Positions 35,535 to 43,895 of a stretch of 64,000 nucleotides of DNA are shown one piece after another. The position numbers were made by a program, and so were the translations under genes. The stretch spans positions 62,001 to 126,000 of the forward strand of contig NZ_RCHN01000022.1 of assembly GCF_003671495.1 (NCBI RefSeq), written 5' to 3'. Each line of letters begins with the position of its first letter. Positions within the stretch are counted from its first letter, which is position 1. The notes under the pieces are model-generated. The model saw only the letters and a program-made list of their open reading frames with translations, was not told where the DNA came from and did not search any database. The stretch comes from Ketobacter sp. (GTDB lineage: Bacteria > Pseudomonadota > Gammaproteobacteria > Pseudomonadales > Ketobacteraceae).

Positions 35535-36746
35535 ATGATGGAATTCAGAAAACTAAAAATTAAAACAAAACTCATCGTAGTGGTACTGCTGACCAGCACA
35601 ATCGGTTTGCTATTCACCGGTATGGGTATCCTCACCCTGGACCGTTTCAAACAGAAAGAAATCCTGGCGGAAGAAATGTCCATCCTGGTGAGCGTCATTG
35701 CCTCCCGCAGTACCGCTGCTTTGAGCTTTCGTGATCAAACCCGCGCCAACGATAATCTGACATCTTTGCTGGTACGGGAGTCCGTAGAGTTTGCCTGCAT
35801 GTACGACATGAACCGGGCGGTGTTTGCCAGCGTACAGCGCAATTCCGAGACGCCCGCCAACTGTCCGGACAGCCCCCGGGAGCCCGGGGAGTATTTTTAT
35901 GAGGGTTACCTGGAGGCCTACCAGGCCATCGAACTGAATGGGCTGGCCATCGGCAGCGTCATGGTGAGGACCAGCCTGATTGATCTGGATCGCAGACTGC
36001 AGAGTCAGTTGATTGTCAGTGTCGGGATTCTGGGATTGTCGCTGATCACGGCCTTCCTGATGACCCAGAGCCTGCAGCGGGCGATCTACAAACCCATCGT
36101 GGACCTGGGCGATGTAGCCAACAAGATCACCGAGCACAACAACTTCTCAATCCGCGCCTCCACCACTAATCAGGACGAGATCGGTGATGCCATAAACGCC
36201 TTCAATTCCATGTTGAACAAGATTGAAGCCGACAAGGAGGAGTTAACCCGACTGGCGTACTATGACCCGCTCACCAAATTGGCGAATCGACGCATGTTCA
36301 GTGAGCGTCTGGTGTTTGCCCTGGAAAACGCCCGCCGTTCCGGGGAGCGCATGGGACTGATCTTTCTGGACCTGGACAAGTTCAAGGTGGTGAACGATGA
36401 GCTGGGCCACGACATCGGTGACTTGCTGCTGAAATCTGCGGCCAAACGACTTGAAGCGGCATTACCCGCTAATTGTACCGCGTTTCGTTTGGGTGGCGAT
36501 GAGTTCACTGTGTTGCAGGTGGGTGTGACGGAGCAGGACTTGCAACAAACTGCGGAGGCCATTTTACGCGGCTTTGCGGAGCCCCTTATTTTGGCTGGTA
36601 AGCAGCTGACGATCTCCTCCAGCATCGGGATAGCCATTTCCGATGGTAACGACAACGTATCCTCGATTATGAAAAGTGCAGACATTGCGCTCTATCAGGC
36701 GAAGGACGCCGGCCGCAGTAATTACAAAATCTTTGGGGAGAATTGA
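35535..36746 (+). CDS. YfiN-like diguanylate cyclase (CHASE8-type sensor, HAMP, GGDEF)
   Basis: A 403-residue membrane cyclase. First membrane helix (about 12-32), then a periplasmic domain of about 120 residues with EEMSILVSVIASRSTAALSF and ANDNLTSLLVRESVEFACMY, the CHASE8-type pattern also found in YfiN/TpbB. The second helix (LIVSVGILGLSLITAFLM) is followed by HAMP (IYKPIVDLGDVANKIT) and GGDEF. The signature RLGGDEF (320-324) and FLDLDKFKVVND are intact, so cyclic-di-GMP synthesis is expected. No RxxD inhibitory site is seen five residues before GGDEF. ATG 35535 or 35538, with a weak Shine-Dalgarno. It is divergent from tpsB and convergent with tpsA, and I infer that the YfiR-like protein controls it. 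Confidence 0.88.
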   Translation: MMEFRKLKIKTKLIVVVLLTSTIGLLFTGMGILTLDRFKQKEILAEEMSILVSVIASRSTAALSFRDQTRANDNLTSLLVRESVEFACMYDMNRAVFASVQRNSETPANCPDSPREPGEYFYEGYLEAYQAIELNGLAIGSVMVRTSLIDLDRRLQSQLIVSVGILGLSLITAFLMTQSLQRAIYKPIVDLGDVANKITEHNNFSIRASTTNQDEIGDAINAFNSMLNKIEADKEELTRLAYYDPLTKLANRRMFSERLVFALENARRSGERMGLIFLDLDKFKVVNDELGHDIGDLLLKSAAKRLEAALPANCTAFRLGGDEFTVLQVGVTEQDLQQTAEAILRGFAEPLILAGKQLTISSSIGIAISDGNDNVSSIMKSADIALYQAKDAGRSNYKIFGEN

Positions 36747-36753
36747 TTCCGCC

Positions 36754-37920
36754 CTAGTCTGGCAAACTCCCACCTATCAGGAGCTTGCCCAGGTAGCGTT
36801 TGATGGCATTTTGACGAATGCAGTCCTTGTCCGATTGATCCTTGGGAATACAGCTTTCCATGATGCTGTCGAGGGATCCTCGATTCAAAGACGACGAATC
36901 CCCCAGCAGCGTGCTGTCGGATTCGTCCGTTTCTTCCGCCAGTGAATCCGTGACGGTGTTATCCAGCTCGTCCAGGGTCGCCTCGTCGGCCTCGCCAGGC
37001 AGGACCACGGGGGTGGACACGATTCGTATGGGTTGCCCACCATCGCCGATGGTGCTGATGGATTGGCTCCGGTAATCGATGCCTGGCCTTGCCACTGTGC
37101 CTGCGGCCACCGGCAACGCGGCATCATAGGCTACTTCGATATTGATATTGCCGTTGACCGCGAGCACATTGGCGTCCGTCGCGCTTTCCGGTATTTCAAA
37201 CAAAAGGTCGTGCCCCGGGATCAGGTTGGTTACCGGAGAGGTGATCTCAACCCCATACAGTCCATTGGGATCAGTGACCAACACAGTGCTGCCGGCAGAC
37301 AGCATCGTAATATTGCCGCCGGGATCATTAGGCACCCCCACGCTGGTGACATCCCCTTCAATGTAGATATATTGGCCGGTCATGGTGATCCCGTTCTGCC
37401 CAACCGTCTGAATCGTACCCAATACCTCGATGCCACCCGCCGCCAGGTCGGCATCGCTGAACGGCAGGGACCAGTTCGCCTGGCCGGCAATGGATTCGAA
37501 GTTGCGGGCGTCTTCATCGCTGGTGTTCAGATCGCTTACCAGTAGCCCACCCACGTTGATGGTGGCACCGGATCCGATGAGCACACCGGCAGTGTTCAGA
37601 AGAAACACATTGCCGTTGGCGTCCAGGCTGCCGAAAATCTGGCTGGGAGAGCCGGAAAAATCCCGGTTCAGCGCAATGGAATCGGCGTTTGGCTGGGCAA
37701 AGACCACAGATTCATCCACTGCGATATTAAAACTGTCCCAGTCGATGGCGGTATTCTGACTGGTCTGGGTGATGACCGTGCGGGAGGCGTCGGAGGGGTC
37801 AATATCAATGGATGCAACGCCCGAGATCACGTTGCCGCCGGTGGGGCCTGCCATCAACACGCTGTGACCGAAAGGCCAGGCCACCAGTACACTGAGGAAT
37901 AGTTTGGTTGTCGATGCCAT
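36754..37920 (-). CDS. Short TpsA-like exoprotein (filamentous haemagglutinin N-terminal domain)
   Basis: A 388-residue secreted protein with a signal peptide (MASTTKLFLSVLVAWPFGHS). A full TPS domain follows: GNVISGVASIDID, DWDSFNIAVDESVVFAQPN, SGSPSQIFGSLDANGNVFLL and AGVLIGSGATINVGGLLVSD. Typical TpsA adhesins carry a beta-helix of a thousand or more residues, but here only about 130 residues of helix-like strands follow. An acidic, serine-rich spacer and a C-terminal loop, Cys357-x9-Cys367, lie 21 residues from the end. HMW1-type adhesins use such a cysteine pair to stay anchored to their TpsB. This protein is therefore a possible surface-tethered mini-adhesin. It converges with the YfiN-like gene (7 bp between stops). 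Confidence 0.82.
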   Translation of the reverse strand: MASTTKLFLSVLVAWPFGHSVLMAGPTGGNVISGVASIDIDPSDASRTVITQTSQNTAIDWDSFNIAVDESVVFAQPNADSIALNRDFSGSPSQIFGSLDANGNVFLLNTAGVLIGSGATINVGGLLVSDLNTSDEDARNFESIAGQANWSLPFSDADLAAGGIEVLGTIQTVGQNGITMTGQYIYIEGDVTSVGVPNDPGGNITMLSAGSTVLVTDPNGLYGVEITSPVTNLIPGHDLLFEIPESATDANVLAVNGNINIEVAYDAALPVAAGTVARPGIDYRSQSISTIGDGGQPIRIVSTPVVLPGEADEATLDELDNTVTDSLAEETDESDSTLLGDSSSLNRGSLDSIMESCIPKDQSDKDCIRQNAIKRYLGKLLIGGSLPD

Positions 37921-38041
37921 GGCTCATTCCAGACCGATTTATGTTTACCTGCAATAAGTGTAAATTCTCCTGCCGAAACCGTCTATTCGGAGAGCAGGTC
38001 TTTGGTAATTTTCTGTAACCCCCGTGCCCATGGGAGGCTGT

Positions 38042-38725
38042 ATGTCCGATGTCAGTGAGTTCCGGCGTTGGTTGCAGGCGTATCTGCCCGGCGCGGATTT
38101 GAGATTTCAAGCGTTGCCCGGGTGTCGGGGATTGGAGCTGCTGCTGATTGCGCCAGGCTATGCCGTGCATCTGCTCAGTCAACAGCAGATCGAGCGATTG
38201 AGTGATGATCCCCCTTACTGGATTTTCTGCTGGGCCAGTGGTCTGGCATTGGCCAGAGCGATTCTTGATGGCGAGGTTCTGGTGAAAGACAAAGTGGTCG
38301 CTGATTTTGGCTGCGGCTCCGGGGTGGTGGCCATTGCTGCCAAGATGGCGGGTGCGCGCCGGGTTTATGCCTGTGACATTGATACCCGTTGCTGCCGTTT
38401 GGCCGGTCTCAACGCGCAGCACAATGGCACGGAGATCAACGTCATATCCGCGCTCACGGATATCGCTGAACCCGTGGATCTGGTACTGGCTGCGGATGTG
38501 CTTTATGAGAGAAAGAACCTGGTGTTTCTGGATCACATGCTGGATGTCTGTGGGGACGTGCTGGTGGCGGATTCCCGGCTAAAGACCATGCCGGATGGGC
38601 GCTTTGTCCCCGTTCAGACGGTGTACACCCCATCCTTTCCGGACTACGGAGAGGCGAAAGAGAACAGCAGAGTGTGTTTGTACCGGGCTGGTGGTGGGGC
38701 TGTGGCAGAAACGGCCGGCCATTGA
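38042..38725 (+). CDS. Class I SAM-dependent methyltransferase (probable protein-lysine type)
   Basis: A 227-residue protein from ATG 38042. SAM motif I is VADFGCGSGVVAIAAKMAGA, followed by an acidic strand end VYACDID and post-motif LVLAADVLYERKN. The preceding PPYWIFCWASGLALARAIL is typical of the METTL20/ETFB lysine methyltransferase group and the related Nnt1 family (W-x-x-W-x-S/A-G-x-A-L-A). The substrate is not known. It starts 121 bp after the divergent tpsA gene start and has no obvious functional link to it. Confidence 0.85.
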   Translation: MSDVSEFRRWLQAYLPGADLRFQALPGCRGLELLLIAPGYAVHLLSQQQIERLSDDPPYWIFCWASGLALARAILDGEVLVKDKVVADFGCGSGVVAIAAKMAGARRVYACDIDTRCCRLAGLNAQHNGTEINVISALTDIAEPVDLVLAADVLYERKNLVFLDHMLDVCGDVLVADSRLKTMPDGRFVPVQTVYTPSFPDYGEAKENSRVCLYRAGGGAVAETAGH

Positions 38726-38756
38726 GCTGGCCGACGTTTCTGCCGGGTGTTCAGGG

Positions 38757-39320
38757 TCAGAACCAGAGCATGATGCCCACGTGACCGCCTTCATCTATCT
38801 TGGCTTTACCGGGGGCTTCGGTCTTGGCTTCCGCATTGCGATAGCCCAGGTAGATCCAGGCCTGCTCGATGATGCGGTATTGCACCCGGGCGCTGAAATC
38901 CAGATATCCCTCGATTTCATCAAATGCCAGTACATCCGGTGCATAGTAGATATCCGAGCGCAGACTCAGATTGGTGACGTTGGGCAGGTCCCAGTTCAGG
39001 AAGCCCCCCAGGCCAATGGCGGTACCGGACTCATCTGAGCGGTCCACGTCCATGTAGTAGGCGCGGCCACCAATACCGGCCAACAGGCCGGACTGCTTGT
39101 TCACGTTATCAGCGACAAAAAAGCTGCCATAGTAGACGTCACCCAAATCCTGGTTGTGCAGGAGCCCGGCACCCACATTCAACTCGGATTTCTTGATCTG
39201 TGTGGTGTAGTCGACAGCCACCGCATCGTCGTTCAGGTTCAGGTCCAGGGTGTGGCAAAACGCGCTCCCGGATACCGCCAGGCAGGCTACCGACAAGAAG
39301 GAATAGATGTAATTTTTCAT
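38757..39320 (-). CDS. YfaZ-like outer-membrane protein
   Basis: A 187-residue exported protein beginning MKNYIYSFLSVACLAVSGSA then FCHT, a signal peptide. The mature chain alternates polar and aromatic residues in short strands (YYGSFFVADNVNK, GIGGRAYYMDVDR, YLDFSARVQYRI) and ends in GGHVGIMLWF, a C-terminal phenylalanine typical of outer-membrane barrels. The pattern fits the YfaZ family, whose role is unknown. It converges with the methyltransferase gene. An in-frame ATG at 39344 is rejected because it would place residues before the signal peptide. Confidence 0.83.
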   Translation of the reverse strand: MKNYIYSFLSVACLAVSGSAFCHTLDLNLNDDAVAVDYTTQIKKSELNVGAGLLHNQDLGDVYYGSFFVADNVNKQSGLLAGIGGRAYYMDVDRSDESGTAIGLGGFLNWDLPNVTNLSLRSDIYYAPDVLAFDEIEGYLDFSARVQYRIIEQAWIYLGYRNAEAKTEAPGKAKIDEGGHVGIMLWF

Positions 39321-39642
39321 AAAAATGTGCTCCAAAAGGGTCACTGGGTCTTAACAGCCCGCAATTATTCACGGGTTGCTGCCGACATTCAATGTGCACA
39401 TGTCATATTTTTAAGGTATTTCAATCAATTGCCCGAGGGCGACAATGCCGTCACAGGCCGTGATGGTAATTTGGCGCAAAACAGGTGTCGATTACGGCGG
39501 TTTTTTAACAAGTCTATTAATTTGCAGTTGTAAGAGTATAATTTTGTGGGAATAATCCGTTTTGCATATTCATATTGGACTATAGTTGGTACATAGCCGG
39601 TGGAATAAACACCCATTTCGAAGGATTTAGACTCAGTTTGCC
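39321..39642. other. 322 bp intergenic region between yfaZ-like and SPOR genes
   Basis: An AT-rich divergent promoter region. I checked both strands for sigma-54 boxes (GG-N10-GC) because a PrsR-type regulator is nearby, and found none convincing. No open frame of note, no tRNA and no strong hairpin. TGTAAG at 39530 is half of a possible GacA box, but the second half is absent. Confidence 0.5.
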
Positions 39643-40338
39643 ATGATTCACGATTTCGCCACTGCACCGCGTACTCCCAGGGAGCTGCCTACCCGGCGTG
39701 AGCCCCCGACCGTACCTGTGGTAAAAAAGAGCCGCAAATTACGGGGTGGTTTGCTGTTTCTGGTGGTGGTGTTGGCGGTGTGGCGGATTTCCACGTCCGC
39801 GCCGGTGGAGGTCGCCGAAGATCTGGCCCCCATCGTTGAGGCAAAGGCTGAGTACCTGCAGGCTGCCACCACCGAAGAGGTGTTATTGCGGGGCCCCGAA
39901 TCGGAGATGAAGCAAACACCAGCGGATACCGCGCCCAAGCCGGACCCCAAACTAAGGGAGTTCGAGCGGAAAGCCATGGCCAGCAAGCAAGGGGGCGTGG
40001 AGAACGATTACGGCTTCTATGACTCCCTGCAGGCCAGCGCCTGGCGTGTGCCGGTGCAAAGGGGGGTTTATCTGACGGCTGAAGATCGTAAGCGCGCCAG
40101 TTATACCTATATCCTCCAGGCTGCCTCATTAAAGAGTCGTTCCGAAGCGGTGGCCCTGGTTGCCAAACTGCAGCAGCGTGGGCTGGCGGCATCCTACTCC
40201 GAATCCGAAGGTGGTTTTGGTGAAGTGTCCTGGTACCGGGTTAACGTCGGCCCGTTCAACAATGTGTCCATCATGAATAAAGCGGAAGATGTTCTCGTGT
40301 CCATGCACATGATGCCGCTGAAACGTCGAGTCCAATAG
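39643..40338 (+). CDS. SPOR-domain membrane protein
   Basis: A 231-residue type II membrane protein. A cytoplasmic basic leader (KKSRKLRG) precedes one helix (GLLFLVVVLAVWRI at about 36-50), a proline-rich periplasmic linker and a C-terminal SPOR domain (about 148-231). The domain shows YTYILQAASLKSRSEAVALV, LAASYSESEGGFGEVSWYRV and NVGPFNNVSIMNKAEDVL. The YGFYDSLQASAWRVPVQRGV segment just before the domain is common to FtsN-like SPOR proteins. SPOR binds denuded glycan at division sites. No argS or priA, the usual FtsN neighbours, is seen, so I would not call it ftsN. Confidence 0.87.
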   Translation: MIHDFATAPRTPRELPTRREPPTVPVVKKSRKLRGGLLFLVVVLAVWRISTSAPVEVAEDLAPIVEAKAEYLQAATTEEVLLRGPESEMKQTPADTAPKPDPKLREFERKAMASKQGGVENDYGFYDSLQASAWRVPVQRGVYLTAEDRKRASYTYILQAASLKSRSEAVALVAKLQQRGLAASYSESEGGFGEVSWYRVNVGPFNNVSIMNKAEDVLVSMHMMPLKRRVQ

Positions 40339-40581
40339 TCTAAATTCTCCCGAATTAACCGCATTACTGCACAGATGGGCTTGAGTTCCTGTAGTACCCT
40401 GTTGTTCAATGCCCGTGCGGGTGCAGGCGTTCCTTTGTTATCCCTGACCTACCCTGGTGTACAAGCCGGGCTGCGAGTTCGTGTATTCATTTGAAGATAC
40501 TGCAGACAAAATTGGGTATCATCTGGGCTAGTTACTTGTCGGGCAACAGTTCCTAAATAAGAAATCTGGAAGGGGATAGAA

Positions 40582-41193
40582 ATGCGAGTTTCTTTGATTT
40601 TGTTGATAAGCATGGCGTTGGTGGCCTGTGCAAACTCCGGTTCCAAAGAAGTGATTCAACCGGAAGACGCCGTCTCCATGAGCAGTAAGATCTATAAAAT
40701 CGGAGTGGGGGATTCGTTGAGTATATCGGTCTGGCGCAATCCGGAGCTCACCGTGGTCGTGCCAGTGCGCCCCGATGGCAATATTTCTGTACCTTTGATT
40801 GGCGATATTGCTGCAGCCGGCCTGGAGCCAGAGGGGTTGGCTGACCAGATCCGAGCGGAGTTGGTCAAGTATATTAAAAACCCTCAGGTTACCGTGGTCG
40901 TGACAGCAGCCACCAGTTCCGCATTTTTACACCGGGTTCGCGTGACCGGGGCAGTGAATTCCCCCACATCCCTGGAGTACAGCCAGGGTATGACCGTTAT
41001 GGACATCGTGCTTGTGACCGGTGGAGTGACCGAGTTTGCTGATGCCAATGGGGCCAAGCTGTACCGGACCACTCAATCCGGCGTGAAGGTGTATCCGATT
41101 CGACTGGAAGACATTCTGGAGAAAGGGGACATCTCCACTAACTACCAACTGCAGCCCGGTGACATCGTGACAGTACCTGAACGCCTGTTCTGA
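40582..41193 (+). CDS. Wza-like polysaccharide export lipoprotein (XrtA/PEP-CTERM type)
   Basis: A 203-residue outer-membrane-associated lipoprotein: signal MRVSLILLISMALVAC with lipobox L-V-A-C, then the polysaccharide export domain YKIGVGDSLSISVWRNPELT, VRPDGNISVPLIGDIAAAGL and a SLBB-type repeat (VRVTGAVNSPTSLEYSQGMT). It is short, as are the export proteins associated with XrtA exosortase loci, and lacks the extra domains of Wza. AAGGGGA precedes the ATG. Next is the barrel protein at 41244. Usually such a gene is followed by a BY-kinase chain-length regulator and exosortase genes; none is present here. Confidence 0.9.
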   Translation: MRVSLILLISMALVACANSGSKEVIQPEDAVSMSSKIYKIGVGDSLSISVWRNPELTVVVPVRPDGNISVPLIGDIAAAGLEPEGLADQIRAELVKYIKNPQVTVVVTAATSSAFLHRVRVTGAVNSPTSLEYSQGMTVMDIVLVTGGVTEFADANGAKLYRTTQSGVKVYPIRLEDILEKGDISTNYQLQPGDIVTVPERLF

Positions 41194-41243
41194 AGCGTTG
41201 CCGGGGCTGAGGTTACTCTCTCAAATGTCGAAAAGGGTTTGGT

Positions 41244-42533
41244 ATGCCATTGGGAAATAAACTGGCCACAGTGTTAGTGTCGGGGTGCTTCACCATCGCG
41301 TTCAACTGTTATGGCGCCATGGACAGCGAAGTGAGCGTTGGTACCAGCGCCCGCTGGATTGATAACGTATTCTTTACCGAAACTGATCGGCTGAGCGATA
41401 CGCTGACGACCGTCTACACCAATATCAGCCTGTCCCAGGTGGCAGAAGCCACTGAGTTTGATATCAACTATGAGCTCTTCCGTGAGATCTATCTTGAGGA
41501 CAGCTTCGACAGTCAGAATTATTATCAGGGCTCTGCCAATTTCAATGTTCATTTGTTGCCGAACCGACTGTCCTGGATCTCCAGCCTGAGCTCTGGCGTC
41601 ACTCAGCGCGATAGCATCGGGGTTGATATCCCAACCAACAGGGATCAACGCAACTACGCTGAAACCGGTCTGGAGTTTGTGATGCTGAATAGCGGTAGAG
41701 ACCGGGTAGCCCTGTTGCCTTCGGTGTCTGCCACCCGCTTTCGGGAGGCCTCTTTCAACGATAACGATCGTGCCGCTTTGAACGTTGGCTGGATTCATCG
41801 CATTTCGAGTATCCTGGAAACCGGGGTCAACTGCGATGGTGAGAAAGTCGATTTCAAAGACGGTGAGGGCGATTACGATAGTGCGCGATGCAATGTTCAT
41901 CTGCAGCGTACTTTGCGTCAAGGCGTCATCGCGATGGAGCTTGGCAAACGCAAGATCAATCCGGCGTTGGGTGAACCCATTGATGGTACCGCCTATAACG
42001 TTGATATGAACTGGGTCGAGAATCGTCACAATTTTCGTCTGTCCGCGGCACGGGATATCGTGGACAACACCCAAAGCTTTTTTGGTGAAGATTCCCAGAT
42101 AGGGGATTTTCCAACGGAAGTGAATACGGATTTGAAATCACTGTCGGTCCGCAAGCGTGTGGATGTCCGGTATGGGTACGCCATATCCAGGAACGATCTG
42201 GTGGAGCTGGGCGCGTTTCTGGACAGTGATGATGTTTACGACTCCAACCAGGATACCGATAGGACCGGGGTGAACCTGAATTACACCCGCGCACTCTCCA
42301 GGCAGACAGACGCCCGGTTTAGCTACGCTTTTCTGAAAACCGTGTTCGCGGATGCCACCGTCGATGAGAATGTGGATTACGACGATTCTTATCAGTTCAC
42401 CTTGACCCGGGCGTTTTCCCGGCAGCTGGATGCATACTGTGCACTTTTAGCGGAAACCAGACGGGCACAGCAGGATGGCCAGGATTATGAAGTGTACTCA
42501 TTCCAGCTGGGAGTGGAGTACACCTTCAGATAA
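41244..42533 (+). CDS. XrtA-system-associated outer-membrane beta-barrel protein
   Basis: A 429-residue exported protein starting with a signal peptide (MPLGNKLATVLVSGCFTIAF). The mature chain begins EVSVGTSARWIDNVFFTETD and consists of long repeating strands with turns such as DNDRAALNVGWIH, DVRYGYAISRNDLVELGAF and TRALSRQTDARFSYAFLK. The end is YSFQLGVEYTFR, a typical outer-membrane barrel end. The layout matches the PEP-CTERM-associated barrel proteins annotated as uncharacterised, and the location after the export lipoprotein supports it. It may form or support the polysaccharide outlet. It is convergent with prsR, with 6 bp between stops. Confidence 0.82.
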   Translation: MPLGNKLATVLVSGCFTIAFNCYGAMDSEVSVGTSARWIDNVFFTETDRLSDTLTTVYTNISLSQVAEATEFDINYELFREIYLEDSFDSQNYYQGSANFNVHLLPNRLSWISSLSSGVTQRDSIGVDIPTNRDQRNYAETGLEFVMLNSGRDRVALLPSVSATRFREASFNDNDRAALNVGWIHRISSILETGVNCDGEKVDFKDGEGDYDSARCNVHLQRTLRQGVIAMELGKRKINPALGEPIDGTAYNVDMNWVENRHNFRLSAARDIVDNTQSFFGEDSQIGDFPTEVNTDLKSLSVRKRVDVRYGYAISRNDLVELGAFLDSDDVYDSNQDTDRTGVNLNYTRALSRQTDARFSYAFLKTVFADATVDENVDYDDSYQFTLTRAFSRQLDAYCALLAETRRAQQDGQDYEVYSFQLGVEYTFR

Positions 42534-42539
42534 TTGCTT

Positions 42540-43895
42540 TTAGATCTCCTGGATATGAATGCAATACTTCTTGATCAGATCGTACAGGGTAGGGCGGGTA
42601 ACACCCAGTAATTTGGCGGCCGCCGATATATTGTTTTCGGACATATTGATGGCCCGAATGATGGCAGATTTCTCCGCCTCCTGACGAACTGCCCGCAGGT
42701 TCAATGAAAGGTCATCGCTATGGGGTAACCCCAGATCCAGAATCCCGATGTTCTTCTGGTCGCACATAATGACCGCGCGCTTGAGTTTGTTTTCCATCTC
42801 CCGGATATTGCCTGGCCATTCATAGCCTTCGATGGCAGAGACCGCTTCCGGTGTAAACCCCTTGATGTTCTTGTTCAACTGGTCACAGAATTTGGCCAGC
42901 AGACTGCGGGCGATGAGTGCTTTGTCTCCACCCCGATCCCGCAATGCCGGTAGCTCGATCACCATTTCACTGATGCGATAAAACAGGTCTTCACGAAACC
43001 CGCCATCCGCTACCATTTGCTCCAGATTCTTGTTGGTGGCGCACACCACGCGAACATCGACGGGAATTTCCTCTCTTCCCCCCAGACGCTCCACCACCCG
43101 CTCCTGCAGGAAGCGTAACAACTTGGCTTGCAGGGCCAGGGGCATGTCCCCGATTTCATCCAGGAACAGGGTGCCACCGCTGGCTACCTCAACCTTGCCC
43201 AGAGTACGTTTGGTGGCTCCGGTGAAGGCGCCTTTCTCGTAGCCGAACAGCTCGCTCTCCATCAGGTTTTCTGGCACAGCGGCACAGTTGATGGCGACAA
43301 AACGCCGATCGCAACGGGAGCTCAATTGGTGTATGGCCCGGGCGATGACCTCTTTACCGGTGCCGGATTCTCCAAGAATGAGGGAGGTCATATCGGTGGG
43401 GGCGATCTTTTCCACAATGCGGCACACCGATGCCATGCGTTCGTCGCTGGCGATCACTCCCGGCAGAATGTTTTGTTTGTTATCCTGCAAACGGCGGTTT
43501 TCCTGTTCAAGCTCCCACATGTGATAGGCGCGTTGAACGATCAGGTCGAGCGTGTCGGTGTTCACCGGCTTCTGGTAAAAATCGTAAGCGCCCATGGCCA
43601 CAGCTCGCAGCGCATTGGCGTAGTCGTGATAACCGGTGACCACGATGATTTTTGTATTGGGGGCAATGCGTAACGTTTCCTGAATGGTGGCAAATCCTTC
43701 TTCCACACCTTCCTCGTCCGGTGGCAGACCAAGATCCTGCAGGACCACCGCGGGTTCATGCATCCGGATCGCGGCAATGGCGCTGTTCCGGTCCGGGGCC
43801 ACCACCACTTCGTACTTGTCAAAATGCCAACGTAGCTGGCTTTGCAGGCCAGGGTCGTCTTCAACAATGAGCAGTACTGGTTTGCTTTCCGTCAT
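42540..43895 (-). CDS. prsR: PEP-CTERM-box response regulator PrsR (sigma-54 activator)
   Basis: A 451-residue NtrC-type regulator. The receiver starts LLIVEDDPGLQSQLRWHFDK, with the phosphoacceptor aspartate in VVLQDLGLPPDEEGVEEGF, a segment specific to this family. The AAA+ domain has Walker A GESGTGKE, the sigma-54 contact motif GAFTGA, Walker B GTLFLDEIGDM and RISEMVIELPALRDRGGD. A Fis-type HTH ends the protein (NISAAAKLLGVTRPTLYDLI). It should activate sigma-54 promoters of exopolysaccharide/PEP-CTERM genes after phosphorylation by PrsK. Its ATG overlaps the prsK stop (ATGA). Confidence 0.94.
   Translation of the reverse strand: MTESKPVLLIVEDDPGLQSQLRWHFDKYEVVVAPDRNSAIAAIRMHEPAVVLQDLGLPPDEEGVEEGFATIQETLRIAPNTKIIVVTGYHDYANALRAVAMGAYDFYQKPVNTDTLDLIVQRAYHMWELEQENRRLQDNKQNILPGVIASDERMASVCRIVEKIAPTDMTSLILGESGTGKEVIARAIHQLSSRCDRRFVAINCAAVPENLMESELFGYEKGAFTGATKRTLGKVEVASGGTLFLDEIGDMPLALQAKLLRFLQERVVERLGGREEIPVDVRVVCATNKNLEQMVADGGFREDLFYRISEMVIELPALRDRGGDKALIARSLLAKFCDQLNKNIKGFTPEAVSAIEGYEWPGNIREMENKLKRAVIMCDQKNIGILDLGLPHSDDLSLNLRAVRQEAEKSAIIRAINMSENNISAAAKLLGVTRPTLYDLIKKYCIHIQEI

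Noticed and set aside
36754..37920. PEP-CTERM sorting signal on the short TpsA
   Set aside because: The C-terminus has no PEP motif followed by a hydrophobic helix; it ends with a cysteine loop and a short tail.
39520..39545. GacA box (TGTAAG-like) and a possible Rsm small RNA
   Set aside because: Only one half-site is present, and there are no repeated GGA motifs typical of Rsm RNAs.
39321..40581. Sigma-54 promoter for PrsR-regulated genes near 40582
   Set aside because: No GG-N10-GC box with the correct flanks was found in either intergenic region; several near-matches have the wrong spacing.
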